A DNA stretch of 41,345 bases, taken from the NCBI RefSeq assembly GCF_902726545.1, contig NZ_CACVAD010000041.1:1-41345 (forward strand), given 5' to 3'. Origin of the DNA: Yersinia artesiana (lineage in GTDB: Bacteria; Pseudomonadota; Gammaproteobacteria; Enterobacterales; Enterobacteriaceae). A program made the translations under genes and the position numbers. The notes under the pieces are model-generated. The model ran no database searches. It had not been told where the DNA came from and saw only the letters and a list, made by a program, of their open reading frames with translations. Below are positions 7,250 to 16,845 of the stretch, in pieces; positions within the stretch are counted from its first letter, which is position 1; every line of letters starts with the position of its first letter.

Positions 7250-8263
7250 ATGAAGTTATTCTATTCTTTATCCGAAGTTGTTGATAAGTTTGGTCTGGAT
7301 ATTGAGTTTATTATTAGCGAGTGGATAATAGGGAAGTTTTATATTTTTATTCATTTTGATGGTGAACCATGCACGTTAAGGCATTGTCGAGAAAATAAGG
7401 ATGATTTTGAATATGATGTCCGTAATGGAATGGATTTATTTCAACACGAAAGTAACCCGCTTCATGAATATTTATCGTTTACACCTGAGCAGAACTTAGA
7501 AAAACACTTTCAATGGAAGTTTAAACATGAGTGGTCTATTCGCTTCTTTAAAGGATATAACGAGTATAGATATGATGGAATGGCGTATGGTTACTGGCAT
7601 ATAAGACCGACAAAGACTACGCATTTTAGCCGTGCACAGTACGTATTGTCTGATAAAGAAAAATATAATAATTTGAAAAACAAAGCTGGAGTTGTTTTTG
7701 TTTCTCCTTTTTATAATTCTGATTATGACTATTTGGTTTTCCGTAAATCTTTAACATCAGAAATAAAAAATCTTTATATTGAAAGAGAAGCGATTGAGCT
7801 ATTTTATAATGATCTGATATCTGAATCTACTATTAAAAATACTGATGGTAGTGTTAGTGCTCCTGAGGAATATGAAGATGTAATAGTATCTTACTATCCA
7901 CCGAATAGTAGAATTGCAATATACATTCTAATCAATGAGATTTTTTCTCGAAATGGAAAGGTCCCTCCAGGTAAAGCTGCTTGGTTTTTTCAAAAAGAAG
8001 GTATTCCGATTAACCCATCAACGGTGAAATTGTGGATGGATAATCCACCAGTCGAACGGAATGTACAGTATCGAGAAAAAGCAAGAGTTAGTGAGATGAT
8101 CTATATGCTACTGCGTGAGCATTTTAAAGATAAAAAATTTTTGAGAAATCCTTCTGCTGTAGCTGAAGTACTAACAGAAATAGCACAGTCAAATACATAC
8201 AATTTTGATGTTAACTTCACTTGCGAAGAAGTACGTAACTGGTTGAAATTAAGTAAAAAATAA
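7250..8263 (+). CDS. Unrecognised island protein, 337 aa
   Basis: I do not recognise this family. The ORF encodes 337 residues from ATG at 7250 (MKLFYSLSEV) with only GGGGG at 7238-7243 as a possible binding site; a TTG at 7244 is the alternative. The N-terminal ~150 residues are rich in aromatic residues (FYIFIHF, YNEYRYDG, YGYWHIRP) and charged, with no signal peptide or membrane segment. The C-terminal ~110 residues include GKAAWFFQKEGIPINPSTVKLW and look like a helix-turn-helix or small winged-helix region. It is AT-rich compared with int and fic, and sits between the Fic module and alpA, where P4-type islands often carry regulators or cargo. A DNA-binding regulatory role is only a guess. 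Confidence 0.75.
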   Translation: MKLFYSLSEVVDKFGLDIEFIISEWIIGKFYIFIHFDGEPCTLRHCRENKDDFEYDVRNGMDLFQHESNPLHEYLSFTPEQNLEKHFQWKFKHEWSIRFFKGYNEYRYDGMAYGYWHIRPTKTTHFSRAQYVLSDKEKYNNLKNKAGVVFVSPFYNSDYDYLVFRKSLTSEIKNLYIEREAIELFYNDLISESTIKNTDGSVSAPEEYEDVIVSYYPPNSRIAIYILINEIFSRNGKVPPGKAAWFFQKEGIPINPSTVKLWMDNPPVERNVQYREKARVSEMIYMLLREHFKDKKFLRNPSAVAEVLTEIAQSNTYNFDVNFTCEEVRNWLKLSKK

Positions 8264-8271
8264 TCACTACC

Positions 8272-8323
8272 ACCACTTGCTAAGCACTTACTAAGCCTTA
8301 GCAAGTGGTATGCCGCTTTTTTT
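8272..8323 (+). terminator. Perfect 13-bp inverted repeat with T-tract, between the 337-aa gene and alpA
   Basis: ACCACTTGCTAAG (8272-8284) is perfectly inverted at 8297-8309 with a 12-base loop, and a run of seven T begins at 8317. The loop holds another CTAAGC, so the half-site occurs three times. It may work as the terminator of the preceding gene, but the repeated CTAAGC/GCTTAG units just before alpA also suit a protein-binding site. Confidence 0.6.
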
Positions 8324-8371
8324 AGACTCATCCATAGTTCATTCTTCTTCAACCAAAACGAAGGAGGCAGA

Positions 8372-8608
8372 ATGGAAACATTATTTAACTACCCAACAAC
8401 TCAACAGCGGTTACAACTTTTGCAGGGCTACGGTGAACCTAGCGATCGCCTGGTTCGAGAGAAAGAACGTCAATACATCACATCTGTATCTCGGTCAACA
8501 GCATGGAAACTGGAGCGATTAGGGAAATTCCCTCAAAGGAAATCAATTGGATTAAAATCTTGTGGTTGGTTATTAAGCGATCTTCTTTATTGGATCAATG
8601 AACGTTAA
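8372..8608 (+). CDS. alpA: AlpA-family transcriptional regulator / excisionase
   Basis: A 78-residue MerR-like winged-helix regulator of the AlpA (phage P4 Vis/CP4-57 AlpA) family. The hallmark block runs from about residue 26: RLVREKERQYITSVSRSTAW, then KLERLGKFPQRKSIG, then a GWLLSDLLYWI end. The serine-rich SRSTAWKLE segment is the recognition helix. AAGGAGG lies seven bases before the ATG. Family members activate int and act as excision factors, so this is the probable switch for island mobility. Confidence 0.9.
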   Translation: METLFNYPTTQQRLQLLQGYGEPSDRLVREKERQYITSVSRSTAWKLERLGKFPQRKSIGLKSCGWLLSDLLYWINER

Positions 8609-8691
8609 GGATAATTAAGTTTTTATAGAAAATAGGAGAGAAACCTGTAGTTTTTTATTTTTTTTCTGAAAACAGAGGAGTGATGACATGT

Positions 8692-10206
8692 ATGTCTAAA
8701 AGAAATAAATCCCAGCAAAACAAAGAGCTCTGTCTAGAATTTCAGACGCTACCCACTTTTGCTCAAGAAATAATAAATTACATACATTATAAAACAGGAG
8801 CCGCCGCTGAACTTATTTTAATAGTGTTACTTGGGGTAATGGCACTTGCCTGCCAGGACAAATTTGATGTTCAGCTTAAAAATGGGAAAACCTTTACATC
8901 ACTTTATCTCATGCTATTGGCACGCTCAGGTAGCAGGAAATCAACCGTATTCAGGTTGTTAATGGAGCCTATCTACCGACTGGAAAAAGAGCTGAAAGAT
9001 GATTTTCTGTTAAAGGAGAAACTTTATGAGCTGAAGTTAATATCTTGGGAAACTGAGTTAAAAGAGCTTAAAAAACAATATAGCAAAGCTATTCGTCAGA
9101 AGACCGATGTGACTGAAGCGCTTGAAGTACTGGAGGAATGCCAAAGAAGAAAACCAGCAGTTCCAGCAAGAAAATATCTTACTAAAAACGATTCGACAAG
9201 TGAGGGGCTTAGAAAAGTATTAGCACTTGGGTCTCCGTCGTTGATGCTCGGTTCTGATGAGGCCGGAGGATTATTCGACGGTAATCTTTTCCGCAATACA
9301 CCAGTACTTAACTCTCTTTGGGGGGAAGGAAGAATTTCAGACAGCAGGGCTTCTCGTGACAGTTACGATGTTGATGATGCACGGCTAACGATGCTGCTGA
9401 TGATGCAACCTAGTTTGTTTGATGGCTTTCTTGATAAACAGGGACAAAAAGCAAAAAGTTCTGGGTGTCTAGCCCGGTTATTACCTATTGACATGGAGCA
9501 GATACATGAATTGTGTGACGTCCCTAATGCCTGTTCATGGTCTAGTGAGTCAGGGCTTGAAGGATTTTTCTCTACTCTCACTAAGCATTTGCAAGATGGG
9601 ATAAAGCGCAGAGAGAAAAATGAAGAACGTATCTGTGTTACTTTTTCTCCGGAGGCACAAGTCGCCTGGAATTCACAGAGTGGAGAAATTCAGGAAAAAA
9701 TAAAAAAAGGAGGCGAACTACACCATTATGATGATTTTGGTGCTCGATTTATGGAGCATGCTTCAAGAATTGCAGCTGTAATGCAAATGTTTATTACACC
9801 CGACTCACCAATAATTACTAAGGAGACTTTGGTATCAGCGTTTAAAATAACTGAATGGTTTATTAATCATTTGATGATGAAAATAGATTCCACCAGAAAA
9901 TATAGTGATTCTGAAATATTGTTTTTTTGGCTTGAGGAACATGTTCCCAGTAATAAATCTTACGACTTTAGGAGGCATAGCATTCGTAGAGATGGTCCAA
10001 ATTCTCTTAGGAGCATAGAGCGCCTGATATCTGCTTTAAATAAGCTTGAAAGTGAAGGAAAGGTTCAGTTATTCAAGGAGGGTGGTGTTGATTACGTGAA
10101 ATTAATTGGTTCAGAAATTAAGCCTGAAGATTTGGCTATTGCATTAAACATACCATTAATTTCATCTGGGTCTGTTGGTTTTAATAAACTACCAAGGCAT
10201 GAATAA
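8692..10206 (+). CDS. DUF3987 (YfjI-like) P-loop ATPase, island replication protein
   Basis: A 504-residue protein of the DUF3987 family, like YfjI of the E. coli CP4-57 prophage and often annotated as a primase/helicase-associated protein. ARSGSRKSTVFRLLMEP (about residue 75) is the variant P-loop with RKS in place of GKS/T. SPSLMLGSDEAGGLFDG (near 180) supplies a Walker B-like DEAG. MLLMMQPSLFDGFL and SGCLARLLPI near 240-260 are further family blocks. A lysine/glutamate-rich helical stretch (about 95-140) separates Walker A and B. GAGGAG at 8675-8680 best serves ATG at 8692 (MSKRNKS), although 11 bases is long; ATG 8683 and GTG 8680 are alternatives. It lies between alpA and the YfjJ-like gene. 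Enzymatic activity is not established for the family as far as I know. Confidence 0.85.
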   Translation: MSKRNKSQQNKELCLEFQTLPTFAQEIINYIHYKTGAAAELILIVLLGVMALACQDKFDVQLKNGKTFTSLYLMLLARSGSRKSTVFRLLMEPIYRLEKELKDDFLLKEKLYELKLISWETELKELKKQYSKAIRQKTDVTEALEVLEECQRRKPAVPARKYLTKNDSTSEGLRKVLALGSPSLMLGSDEAGGLFDGNLFRNTPVLNSLWGEGRISDSRASRDSYDVDDARLTMLLMMQPSLFDGFLDKQGQKAKSSGCLARLLPIDMEQIHELCDVPNACSWSSESGLEGFFSTLTKHLQDGIKRREKNEERICVTFSPEAQVAWNSQSGEIQEKIKKGGELHHYDDFGARFMEHASRIAAVMQMFITPDSPIITKETLVSAFKITEWFINHLMMKIDSTRKYSDSEILFFWLEEHVPSNKSYDFRRHSIRRDGPNSLRSIERLISALNKLESEGKVQLFKEGGVDYVKLIGSEIKPEDLAIALNIPLISSGSVGFNKLPRHE

Positions 10207-10393
10207 CTTCAGAGTAACCAATGTCTTTCTGATTAATATATTTTATTCTAGAAGCTAGTCACGCTGCGGATTTAGCTTGATTTATTAGCGAGGGTAATCA
10301 ATGGGTTTTAACTGGTATATGTAATATACCTTTATCAATAATCTAATCTTATACCTGCATATCCCCCCCACTAGGGATTATATCCAACATCAC

Positions 10394-10417
10394 ATGGGTA
10401 GCGTGAGGGCTACCCAT
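10394..10417. repeat. 9-bp stem hairpin in the leader of the YfjJ-like gene
   Basis: ATGGGTAGC (10394-10402) pairs perfectly with GCTACCCAT (10409-10417) around GTGAGG. There is no T-tract. It lies 37 bases before the start of the next gene, in the 248-base gap after the DUF3987 gene, and may be a leader structure, operator or replication-related element. Confidence 0.6.
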
Positions 10418-10454
10418 TACCTAATGATTAATATTTACAGAATGAAGGATTATT

Positions 10455-11156
10455 ATGGAATCACAATATTCACTTACCAACGAAGAAATTGATTATTTGG
10501 CAGCAATAGCTTCCAAAAAGTATAAATCACCTATAGACAGATACATGCTCATCGCATTACTTAACATGGTCTATAACGCGCTGGAGCAGCATAAGCGTAT
10601 ACTGGGTATTCGTACTGACCCGAGGTTCGCTCTGTCTCATGTACCGGGAGAGCCTGATCTACCACTGTGCTTCCAGCGAGACGATACGCAGGCAATCACT
10701 CGCTTCTTCGATTCACTGAAAAGCCAGTTAAGGGCAGATCATAACCGGTCCAGGAGACCGGGTAATCCAATATTGCCATTTTATGGATGGTGTAGAGAAC
10801 GTGACACAAGCGAGCATCCCCATTACCACCTGATGTTGTTGTTTAATGCAGATGTGTATGGGTACCTAGGCAATTACCAAGAACTCAATGCTAAAAATAT
10901 GGCAACCCGAATACAGAAAGCCTGGTGTAGTGCTATAGGGCTTGCTCACGAAGAATACGCGACATTAACTGAATTCCCACCTAATGCTGTTTACAGGTTT
11001 ACCAGGATTGATGCCTTGGATCGTAACTCAGTCTACTGGGATTTCCTGATTCGACTGGCGTATCTGGCGAAGACTAGAACCAAGGATACCCACAGCAGCA
11101 ACCGTAACTTTGGCACAAGCCAGTGTCCAACCTTAGGCGGATTAGCCTGTAAATAG
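10455..11156 (+). CDS. YagK/YfjJ (inovirus Gp2-like) protein, putative rolling-circle-type replication protein
   Basis: A 233-residue protein matching the YagK/YfjJ C-terminal domain, related to inovirus Gp2/Rep-type proteins. The core segment EHPHYHLMLLFN (about residues 117-128) contains an H-hydrophobic-H pattern like the metal-binding motif of HUH endonucleases. WCRERD just before it, and the later IQKAWCSA and FLIRLAYLAKTRTKD blocks, are typical of the family. GAAGGA lies eight bases before ATG. It is flanked by hairpins and a long palindrome that could be substrates. A second, truncated copy lies at 12791-13012, so the region was duplicated or recombined. The nuclease role is inferred from the motif only. 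Confidence 0.75.
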   Translation: MESQYSLTNEEIDYLAAIASKKYKSPIDRYMLIALLNMVYNALEQHKRILGIRTDPRFALSHVPGEPDLPLCFQRDDTQAITRFFDSLKSQLRADHNRSRRPGNPILPFYGWCRERDTSEHPHYHLMLLFNADVYGYLGNYQELNAKNMATRIQKAWCSAIGLAHEEYATLTEFPPNAVYRFTRIDALDRNSVYWDFLIRLAYLAKTRTKDTHSSNRNFGTSQCPTLGGLACK

Positions 11157-11162
11157 CACTCA

Positions 11163-11185
11163 GGGTGAGGTATTTATCCTCACCC
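11163..11185 (+). terminator. Hairpin after the YfjJ-like gene
   Basis: GGGTGAGG (11163-11170) pairs perfectly with CCTCACCC (11178-11185) around a 7-base AT loop, starting 6 bases after the stop codon. Only a weak T-rich tail follows, so termination is plausible but not certain. Confidence 0.5.
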
Positions 11186-11245
11186 AGTCTATTAACATAA
11201 TTGATACATTTCTCGGTAAAAAATTCGATACTGTGTCTCGGTACC

Positions 11246-11280
11246 CTGCTACAACCTGCTACATGTAGCAGCTGTAGCAG
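11246..11280. repeat. 35-base near-palindrome made of four CTGCTAC/GTAGCAG units
   Basis: Two direct CTGCTAC units are followed by their inverted counterparts, GTAGCAG and TGTAGCAG. The central 16 bases (11256-11271, CTGCTACATGTAGCAG) are a perfect palindrome. The structure lies about 90 bases after the YfjJ-like gene and 115 bases from the end of the minus-strand gene. It could form a cruciform or serve as a binding or nicking site for the replication protein; the role is inferred. Confidence 0.65.
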
Positions 11281-11394
11281 TCTTCAAAGATTGGAATAAT
11301 CATTTTGGTTGAGTATAAGACCATCCCAATACAACCAACTGAATGTCTGGGCTGCTGACAGTTCAGTATGCTTATGTAGAGTTACCTGTGAGAT

Positions 11395-12837
11395 TTAACT
11401 TCGGACTTTAAAAGTACGCTCCACTGTCGCTATATGATGCTGCAGTCGAAGCTCGAAATCGTTACGGTTCGCATCTGGAGAGTATACCCCTTCTTCATCA
11501 CGCGATTTTGCGAGTTCATAACCTGCTGCATCTATCCAATGAATAGTGTTGCCCTGTAGAACAGGGACGACGGCGTAGCGTTTCAATTTCCCGTCCGTAC
11601 CTGTCAGCTCCGCGTTTTCCACTCCACTTTCGGCTTGCATTACCCTGTTGTGTTGCTGGCTGCGTTGCCATTTGAGGAATAATTGAGGATCAATCATGTC
11701 TTCATCTTCAAGGTTTTCATACCCCTCGTTAAGCCATTTCTCAAATTCTGCACGGAGTTCTATCGCTTCATTTCGCGTTTTTGCCAGTCCCTGTGCCAGA
11801 ACAAATGCAACAAATGGGTCAAGTGTACCCCAGCGTAATAATTCTCGTGCCCAGAAACCGAACCACGGCAATCCCGTTGTAGCACGCCACTTCTCTAACG
11901 TTGGTACAGCCAGCGGATCCCCTTCCCCGTTAGTCCAAGCTCTAGCAACTACGGCTCCAATAGCCACGCCCAATCGAAACTCAAGATTATCGGTAACGAA
12001 TCGTTGCCACGCCCGTAGGTCGCCAGGAGCTGGAAAATCTGCAACGGTTCCTTTCATCCACCATGATAAGAGGCTTGGCCAATCGTCTAGAAGACGCTGG
12101 TCAGTTGCCGTGTTGCGAATACGGAAGCCAAATCCTCGATCATTAGCAACCAGTTCACCAATGTTCTCGAAGAGTGCCAAACGCTCAGCATCGGTGGCAC
12201 TACCATAGTTAATTGCCTGCACAATCAACTCGTATATTTTCTGCGCCACTGCTTCGAAGCGACGGCCGACATAAGGCGTAAAACCGTAGAGGTAAAGTCT
12301 TTTCCGTTCATCACTGTCTGGGTAGATATTGTCGATAAGTGCCCGCCCGCGCCTCACAAAAGTCTTTGCAAGCCATTCTTCTTGCGCTGCGACAACATTT
12401 GTAAACGTTTTTTGCCACAACTGAACAAGGTGCACTTCAGCCTGCATAGCAGTCAATTCCTGAGCCTGTCCTTGGTTTAATTCTTCTATCGCGCTTAGCA
12501 AAACTCCATCAAGTTCGTCCAGACTATCGGCAAGGCGAGCAATAGGGATTGTTTCGGCTCTCCCAGCCATATCGCTTATTTCACCTGGGCTCGCAAAGTC
12601 AAGCCATTCCAAGAAATCTTCACCTTCTATTCCAAACAGTTCCGCAGCGCGTGCAGCAATCGTATCAATCAATAGGGCAAGTGGACTGGAGACAACCTGA
12701 GCATCCCTCGCGTCATCTAATAAACGCCCACGCAACAAGCGATAGTCGGCAATGAGTTCTCTACGTTGCTTTTGTTGGGTTATAGCGTCACTGATACAGA
12801 AGGCATGGTTGAGTGCCCTTCGGATAAGTGGTTTCAA
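11395..12837 (-). pseudogene. 5'-truncated large cargo gene, family not recognised
   Basis: The reading frame encodes 480 residues of an acidic, helical, tryptophan-rich protein that I cannot assign. Segments such as WARELLRWGTLDPFVAFVLAQ look like the C-terminal part of a large multidomain protein, possibly a helicase-type defence protein (low confidence). The apparent TTG start at 12835-12837 has no ribosome binding site. The first ~17 codons are the antisense of a YfjJ fragment that begins near 12791 on the other strand. The genuine gene sequence therefore seems to start near DAITQQKQRREL, and its real 5' end was lost in a recombination at about 12790. Translation from the present start is doubtful. 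Confidence 0.6.
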
Positions 12838-13012
12838 TGAGTATCGAACACTGGTCCATTTCCCCGAGAACCCGCGCTATTACCTCAACATCAACGCCAA
12901 TAACTTCAGGCAGGTTTATGAGGATCTGAGCTTCAGGTTAAGTTACTTCGCAAAAAAACGGACGAAGTCCTACAGCCGGGAGATACGGTCATTTGGTTGT
13001 AGCCAGAAATAA
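12791..13012 (+). pseudogene. C-terminal remnant of a second YfjJ/inovirus Gp2-like gene
   Basis: In this frame the sequence IQKAWLSALRISGFNEYRTL and later RLSYFAKKRTKSYS align with IQKAWCSAIG, EEYATL and RLAYLAKTRTKD in the intact copy ending at 11156. Only the last ~73 residues survive, from the IQKAW block to a natural stop. The 5' part has been replaced by the minus-strand cargo fragment. The remaining 292 bases to the next gene show no ORF worth calling. Confidence 0.75.
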
Positions 13013-13304
13013 TAAGGGAGTATGACGCCGGCGTGGCTGAAGTGGCTCAGCAATTTTGCTGAGCTGTTCAGTGAGCCCGGATGAGCACCATTGGACTATA
13101 TTGGCCCGGTTGAGCTCTCTATTGCTCCGTCTTCAGTCTAAAAGGTAGGTTATTCACTTCACGTAAAGCCAGCAGTACTTATTTGCCACCAATATATTCA
13201 ACTACAGAAGTACTTACGGTAAATTGACCGTCAGACTGAGCTTCTTAGCGAAAGTACAAATCATCGGCACCAAAACAGCATCGAAACATTTATAAGTTGA
13301 GCTT

Positions 13305-15287
13305 ATGAGATTTCACCCCGAAGGTCCTTCTATACCAGATATCCTGTTAGAACGGCGTGATGCTGGTCGCGTTGTATTTCTATGTGGTGCCGGAGTTTCG
13401 ATATCGTCCGGCATGCCAACATTTGTAGATCTCGCTCAATACGTGATTGAACGCTTTGCCCCTCCGGCAAACTCAGAAATCATGACGGCCTTTAAGCCAT
13501 GGCTGAGTAATCCGTCTTCGGTAAATATCCCTCTCGATCAGATATTCAATCTACTCCACCATGAGTACGGTAAGGATGAAGTTAACCGCCTTGTCACCGA
13601 GCGTTTAAGTATTTCCCAGGAGAGAGGAGAAGTTGGACGTGAGCATGCTCTCCTCAAACGAATTTCATCAAACCAGAGTGGAGTACCGCAAATTGTTACA
13701 ACAAACTTCGACCGTTTATTCGAGATAGGCCATGATGGGAAAAATCTGGCTTGGCATGTACCACCAGCATTCCCAGAACTAAAATTTAGTTCTAAAATTG
13801 AGGGAATAACATATCTGCACGATCGTCTGGTAGAAGTCAATTCTGAAAGCCATCCCTACATATTGAACAGCGCAGACTTCGGGCGAGCTTATCTCTCAGA
13901 AGGTTGGGCTACCAAATTCGTCAAACTTCTACTGGAACAATATATCGTTGTTTTGGTGGGCTATCAGGCTGAAGATCCACCGATTAAATACCTTCTTCAG
14001 GGCCTCAATCATGATGGGCAATATGATCGGTCAAGGCTCTATGCATTTGATCGTGGTCTTCCTGAAGAGATCGAAGCTAAGTGGCGTGATCGCGGTGTCA
14101 CTGCTATAGCCTATTCCGATCATCCCATGCTCTGGAAGAGTATGGCCGCATGGGCAGAGCGAGCTGATGATCCACGTAAATGGCGAGCTTCTGTGATCGC
14201 TAAAAGCCAGCAAGACCCGAAAACTATGGCACCGTATGAACGTGGTCAAATTGCTCATGTACTCCGCACAGCACAAGGTGCGAGATTATTCTCTGAAGCT
14301 GTTCCACGCCCTCATCCAGAATGGGTTTGTGTGATGGATGCAAATATCCGGTCAGCGAAACAAAAGCGAATTTGTAGCGACGACGAAGTATTCGATCCTG
14401 GTGCAGCTTATGGATTGGATGACGACCTAAGAAATATATCTGATGATGAGCTCAAACAGGGGATTAATAACGACAATCTCCTTATATGGCGTGAAGAAGA
14501 TGATAGCCCGCCATATTGTCACCGCCTGACGGGGGGCTTTGAGGCTTTACCTAAAAGACTTTACCACCTCGTTTCCTGGTTTGGTAAATCGCTTGATAGC
14601 CCGGTAATTGCCTGGTGGGCAATCCAACAAAATCGACTTCATCCACAACTTCTACAACAGCTAGAATGGCAATCTGAGCGTCCAGGCACTCTTCATACCC
14701 GTGCTCGTCATGCCTGGAGCTTGATACTTGAACACAACCTAGATACTCGTAATTATAAATATAATAACGATTGGTTCGACCTGAAAGCACGAATTAATGC
14801 CGTGGGCTGGACTGCAAGTGTTATACGAGAATTTCGGAGAGTTACAACACCGCGATTGGTTATTAAACCACCATGTGGCTTGGGGGAAGTCAGGCCGCCA
14901 AGTGGTGACTGGGAGAAAATACAGTTTAGTGAATTAGGGCAGTGCGAACTTGTTTTTCCAAAGAGGCATAATGAAGATTTAGGAATTACCGATGATGTAT
15001 TGCCTCAAATTATCAACATCTTGGAGCAACAACTGACCGCTGCTTCAGAGTTGCTTAGTAATAGTGATGCGCTTTACTTTAAAACGCCGAGCTGTTATCC
15101 GGACCGCAAAGTTGAGGGAAAAGAGTTCTTCAGTGAGTCCGGCGAAATCTTACTTTGGTTCGTCACACTTTTTGATCGAATGGCTGATATGTGGCCAGAC
15201 CTTGCAAATGCTCATGCAACGATTTGGCCCGCAACAGAACAATTCTTCTTTCGTAAGCTCAAGCTGTATGCATTTAACAAAAAGTGA
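13305..15287 (+). pseudogene. Giant SIR2-domain defence-type protein, N-terminal part, ended by in-frame TGA
   Basis: The first 660 codons of a broken gene that, when rejoined, runs 1264 codons. The N-terminal SIR2-like NAD-binding domain is clear. GAGVSISSGMPTF (28-40) is the canonical GAGxS-xSGxPxF nucleotide loop, TTNFDRLF (132-139) the TxNxD motif, YLHDR (170-174) the catalytic His region, and VLVGYQAEDPP (216-226) the C-terminal Rossmann motif. A long acidic helical region follows. SIR2 fused to a large helical region is the architecture of defence-associated sirtuins (DSR1/DSR2) that deplete NAD+ on phage infection; family membership is inferred from this. TGA at 15285-15287 interrupts the frame, and the same frame continues with homologous-looking sequence. 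A truncated protein containing the SIR2 domain could still be made. Confidence 0.75.
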
Positions 15288-16487
15288 GTTTTTAAGGCTG
15301 ATCATGTTGCCGAAGAGGTTTTGGCCTTAAAGAATGACGAATTCTGGGACACTTATCTTTCCCGAGAACTTCTTTTCCTCTTGGTGGATCGTTGGAAGGA
15401 GTTTTCTCAGGTGAATCGAAATCAAATCACTGAGCGTATTGTGGGAGGTCCTAGCCAGATACCCTACTGTTCAGATGAAGAATTTCCGGTACAGAGAGAT
15501 GAGCTTGCTGCCTCCTACGCCAGTTATCTCAAGTCGCAGGGTTGTGAACTGAATACATTTTACAACGAACGGCTTGCCGAAATGATCAAAGGAATTTCTG
15601 GTTGGAATAATGGTTGGGCGAACTCTGTAGTAACCAGTAAAGGCTCGTATACTCAACGGATTCATACGGACGAAAAACCAGATGTAATCTTGGACCTTCC
15701 CGTCAATGAGGTTATCGATAGAGCAAGGAAAGAGACAGGGCGGGAATTTGATGGTTCTATTATGAAACAACCTTTCCTTGGTTTAGTAAAAGCAAACCCG
15801 AGAAAAGCGTTATCTGCACTGACTATTAAGGGAAAAGCTGGCGACTACCCCAATGAATTCTGGTCGTCTATGATAAAAGATCTTCCGACAGACGTTACAC
15901 CTAGGCTGAAACGGGTGTTCCTGAATCGAATAGCGCGGTTACCGAATGTAGTTATAGTCGAACTGCGTCATACATTAAGCTATTGGCTTGAACAAAACTT
16001 TGTTAAAACCCTTAAGTTTGATGCAGGCCTCAGTTGGACTGTCTATGAGCATGTAGTCGAAGGCATATTGAGCGGTGGGACTGATTCTACAAAGGGCGCT
16101 CTTCGTGATATTCGCCAAACTGGCGAACTAATTCTACCCTCCCGACGCACATTTGGTCATGCACTTAATGGCCCGATAGGTCGATGTACCAAGGCCCTTA
16201 TTCACTCTATTCCAGGAGAAGAACAGGATGCTGGCTTACTGATTCCGGATGATATTAAATCTCGCATTGAGTATCTATTCAATGCACCGGGGGAAGGAGC
16301 AGACCATGCCGTTGCAATAGCAGCCAGCAATCTGAACTGGCTGATGTTTGTTGACCCCGTCTGGACAAAGGAACACCTTATACCAATGCTTGTCTTTGAT
16401 AATCCAGTTTCAGAACCTGCATGGAATGGATTTCTTCATGATCGTAATGGGCCTTCAAACCCAGTAGTTAGACTTATTAAACCTAGC
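15288..16487 (+). pseudogene. SIR2-domain protein, middle part, between the TGA and the IS insertion
   Basis: This stretch is in the same frame as the upstream part and opens directly after the TGA with VFKADHVAEEVLALKNDEFW, which reads as a natural continuation of KLYAFNKK. No ATG or good ribosome binding site lies at its beginning; TTG at 15321 is the first possible start and is poorly placed. It holds 400 codons of helical sequence and ends at the IS insertion after LIKPS. A single CGA-to-TGA change would explain the stop. Programmed readthrough, or a genuine two-gene arrangement, is less likely. Confidence 0.7.
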
Positions 16488-16558
16488 TGACCTGCTCCCC
16501 GTTGATTAATACACCGCGATGTTAGTAATGTCTTCATAAGCCACATGAGGACATCCCC

Positions 16559-16822
16559 ATGAAGAAGCGTTTTTCCGACGAACAGATCATCAGTATTCTC
16601 CGCGAGGCTGAAGCCGGAGTTTCTGCCCGTGAACTCTGCCGTAAGCACGCCATTTCCGACGCCACGTTTTATACCTGGCGTAAGAAGTATGGCGGCATGG
16701 AGGTGCCTGAGGTTAAGCGCCTGAAGTCGCTTGAGGAAGAGAACGCCAGACTCAAGAAGCTGCTCGCCGAGGCCATGCTGGATAAGGAGGCGCTTCAGGT
16801 GGCTCTTGGGCGAAAGTACTGA
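16559..16822 (+). CDS. IS3-family transposase OrfA (helix-turn-helix)
   Basis: An 87-residue OrfA with an N-terminal helix-turn-helix (about residues 5-45: [10 protein letters not shown], then [20 protein letters not shown]) and a C-terminal leucine-zipper-like helix ([20 protein letters not shown]). It binds the element ends. The ATG lies 71 bases inside the left end. The frame ends in GRKY just before the region where a -1 ribosomal shift would join it to OrfB. Confidence 0.93.
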   Translation: MKKRFSDEQIISILREAEAGVSARELCRKHAISDATFYTWRKKYGGMEVPEVKRLKSLEEENARLKKLLAEAMLDKEALQVALGRKY

Positions 16823-16845
16823 CGACAGACCAGAAGCGCGAAGTC

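Noticed and set aside
11696..12208. A 170-codon plus-strand ORF inside the minus-strand cargo gene
   Set aside because: Serine/arginine-rich composition typical of an antisense shadow, with no ribosome binding site and no recognisable domain.
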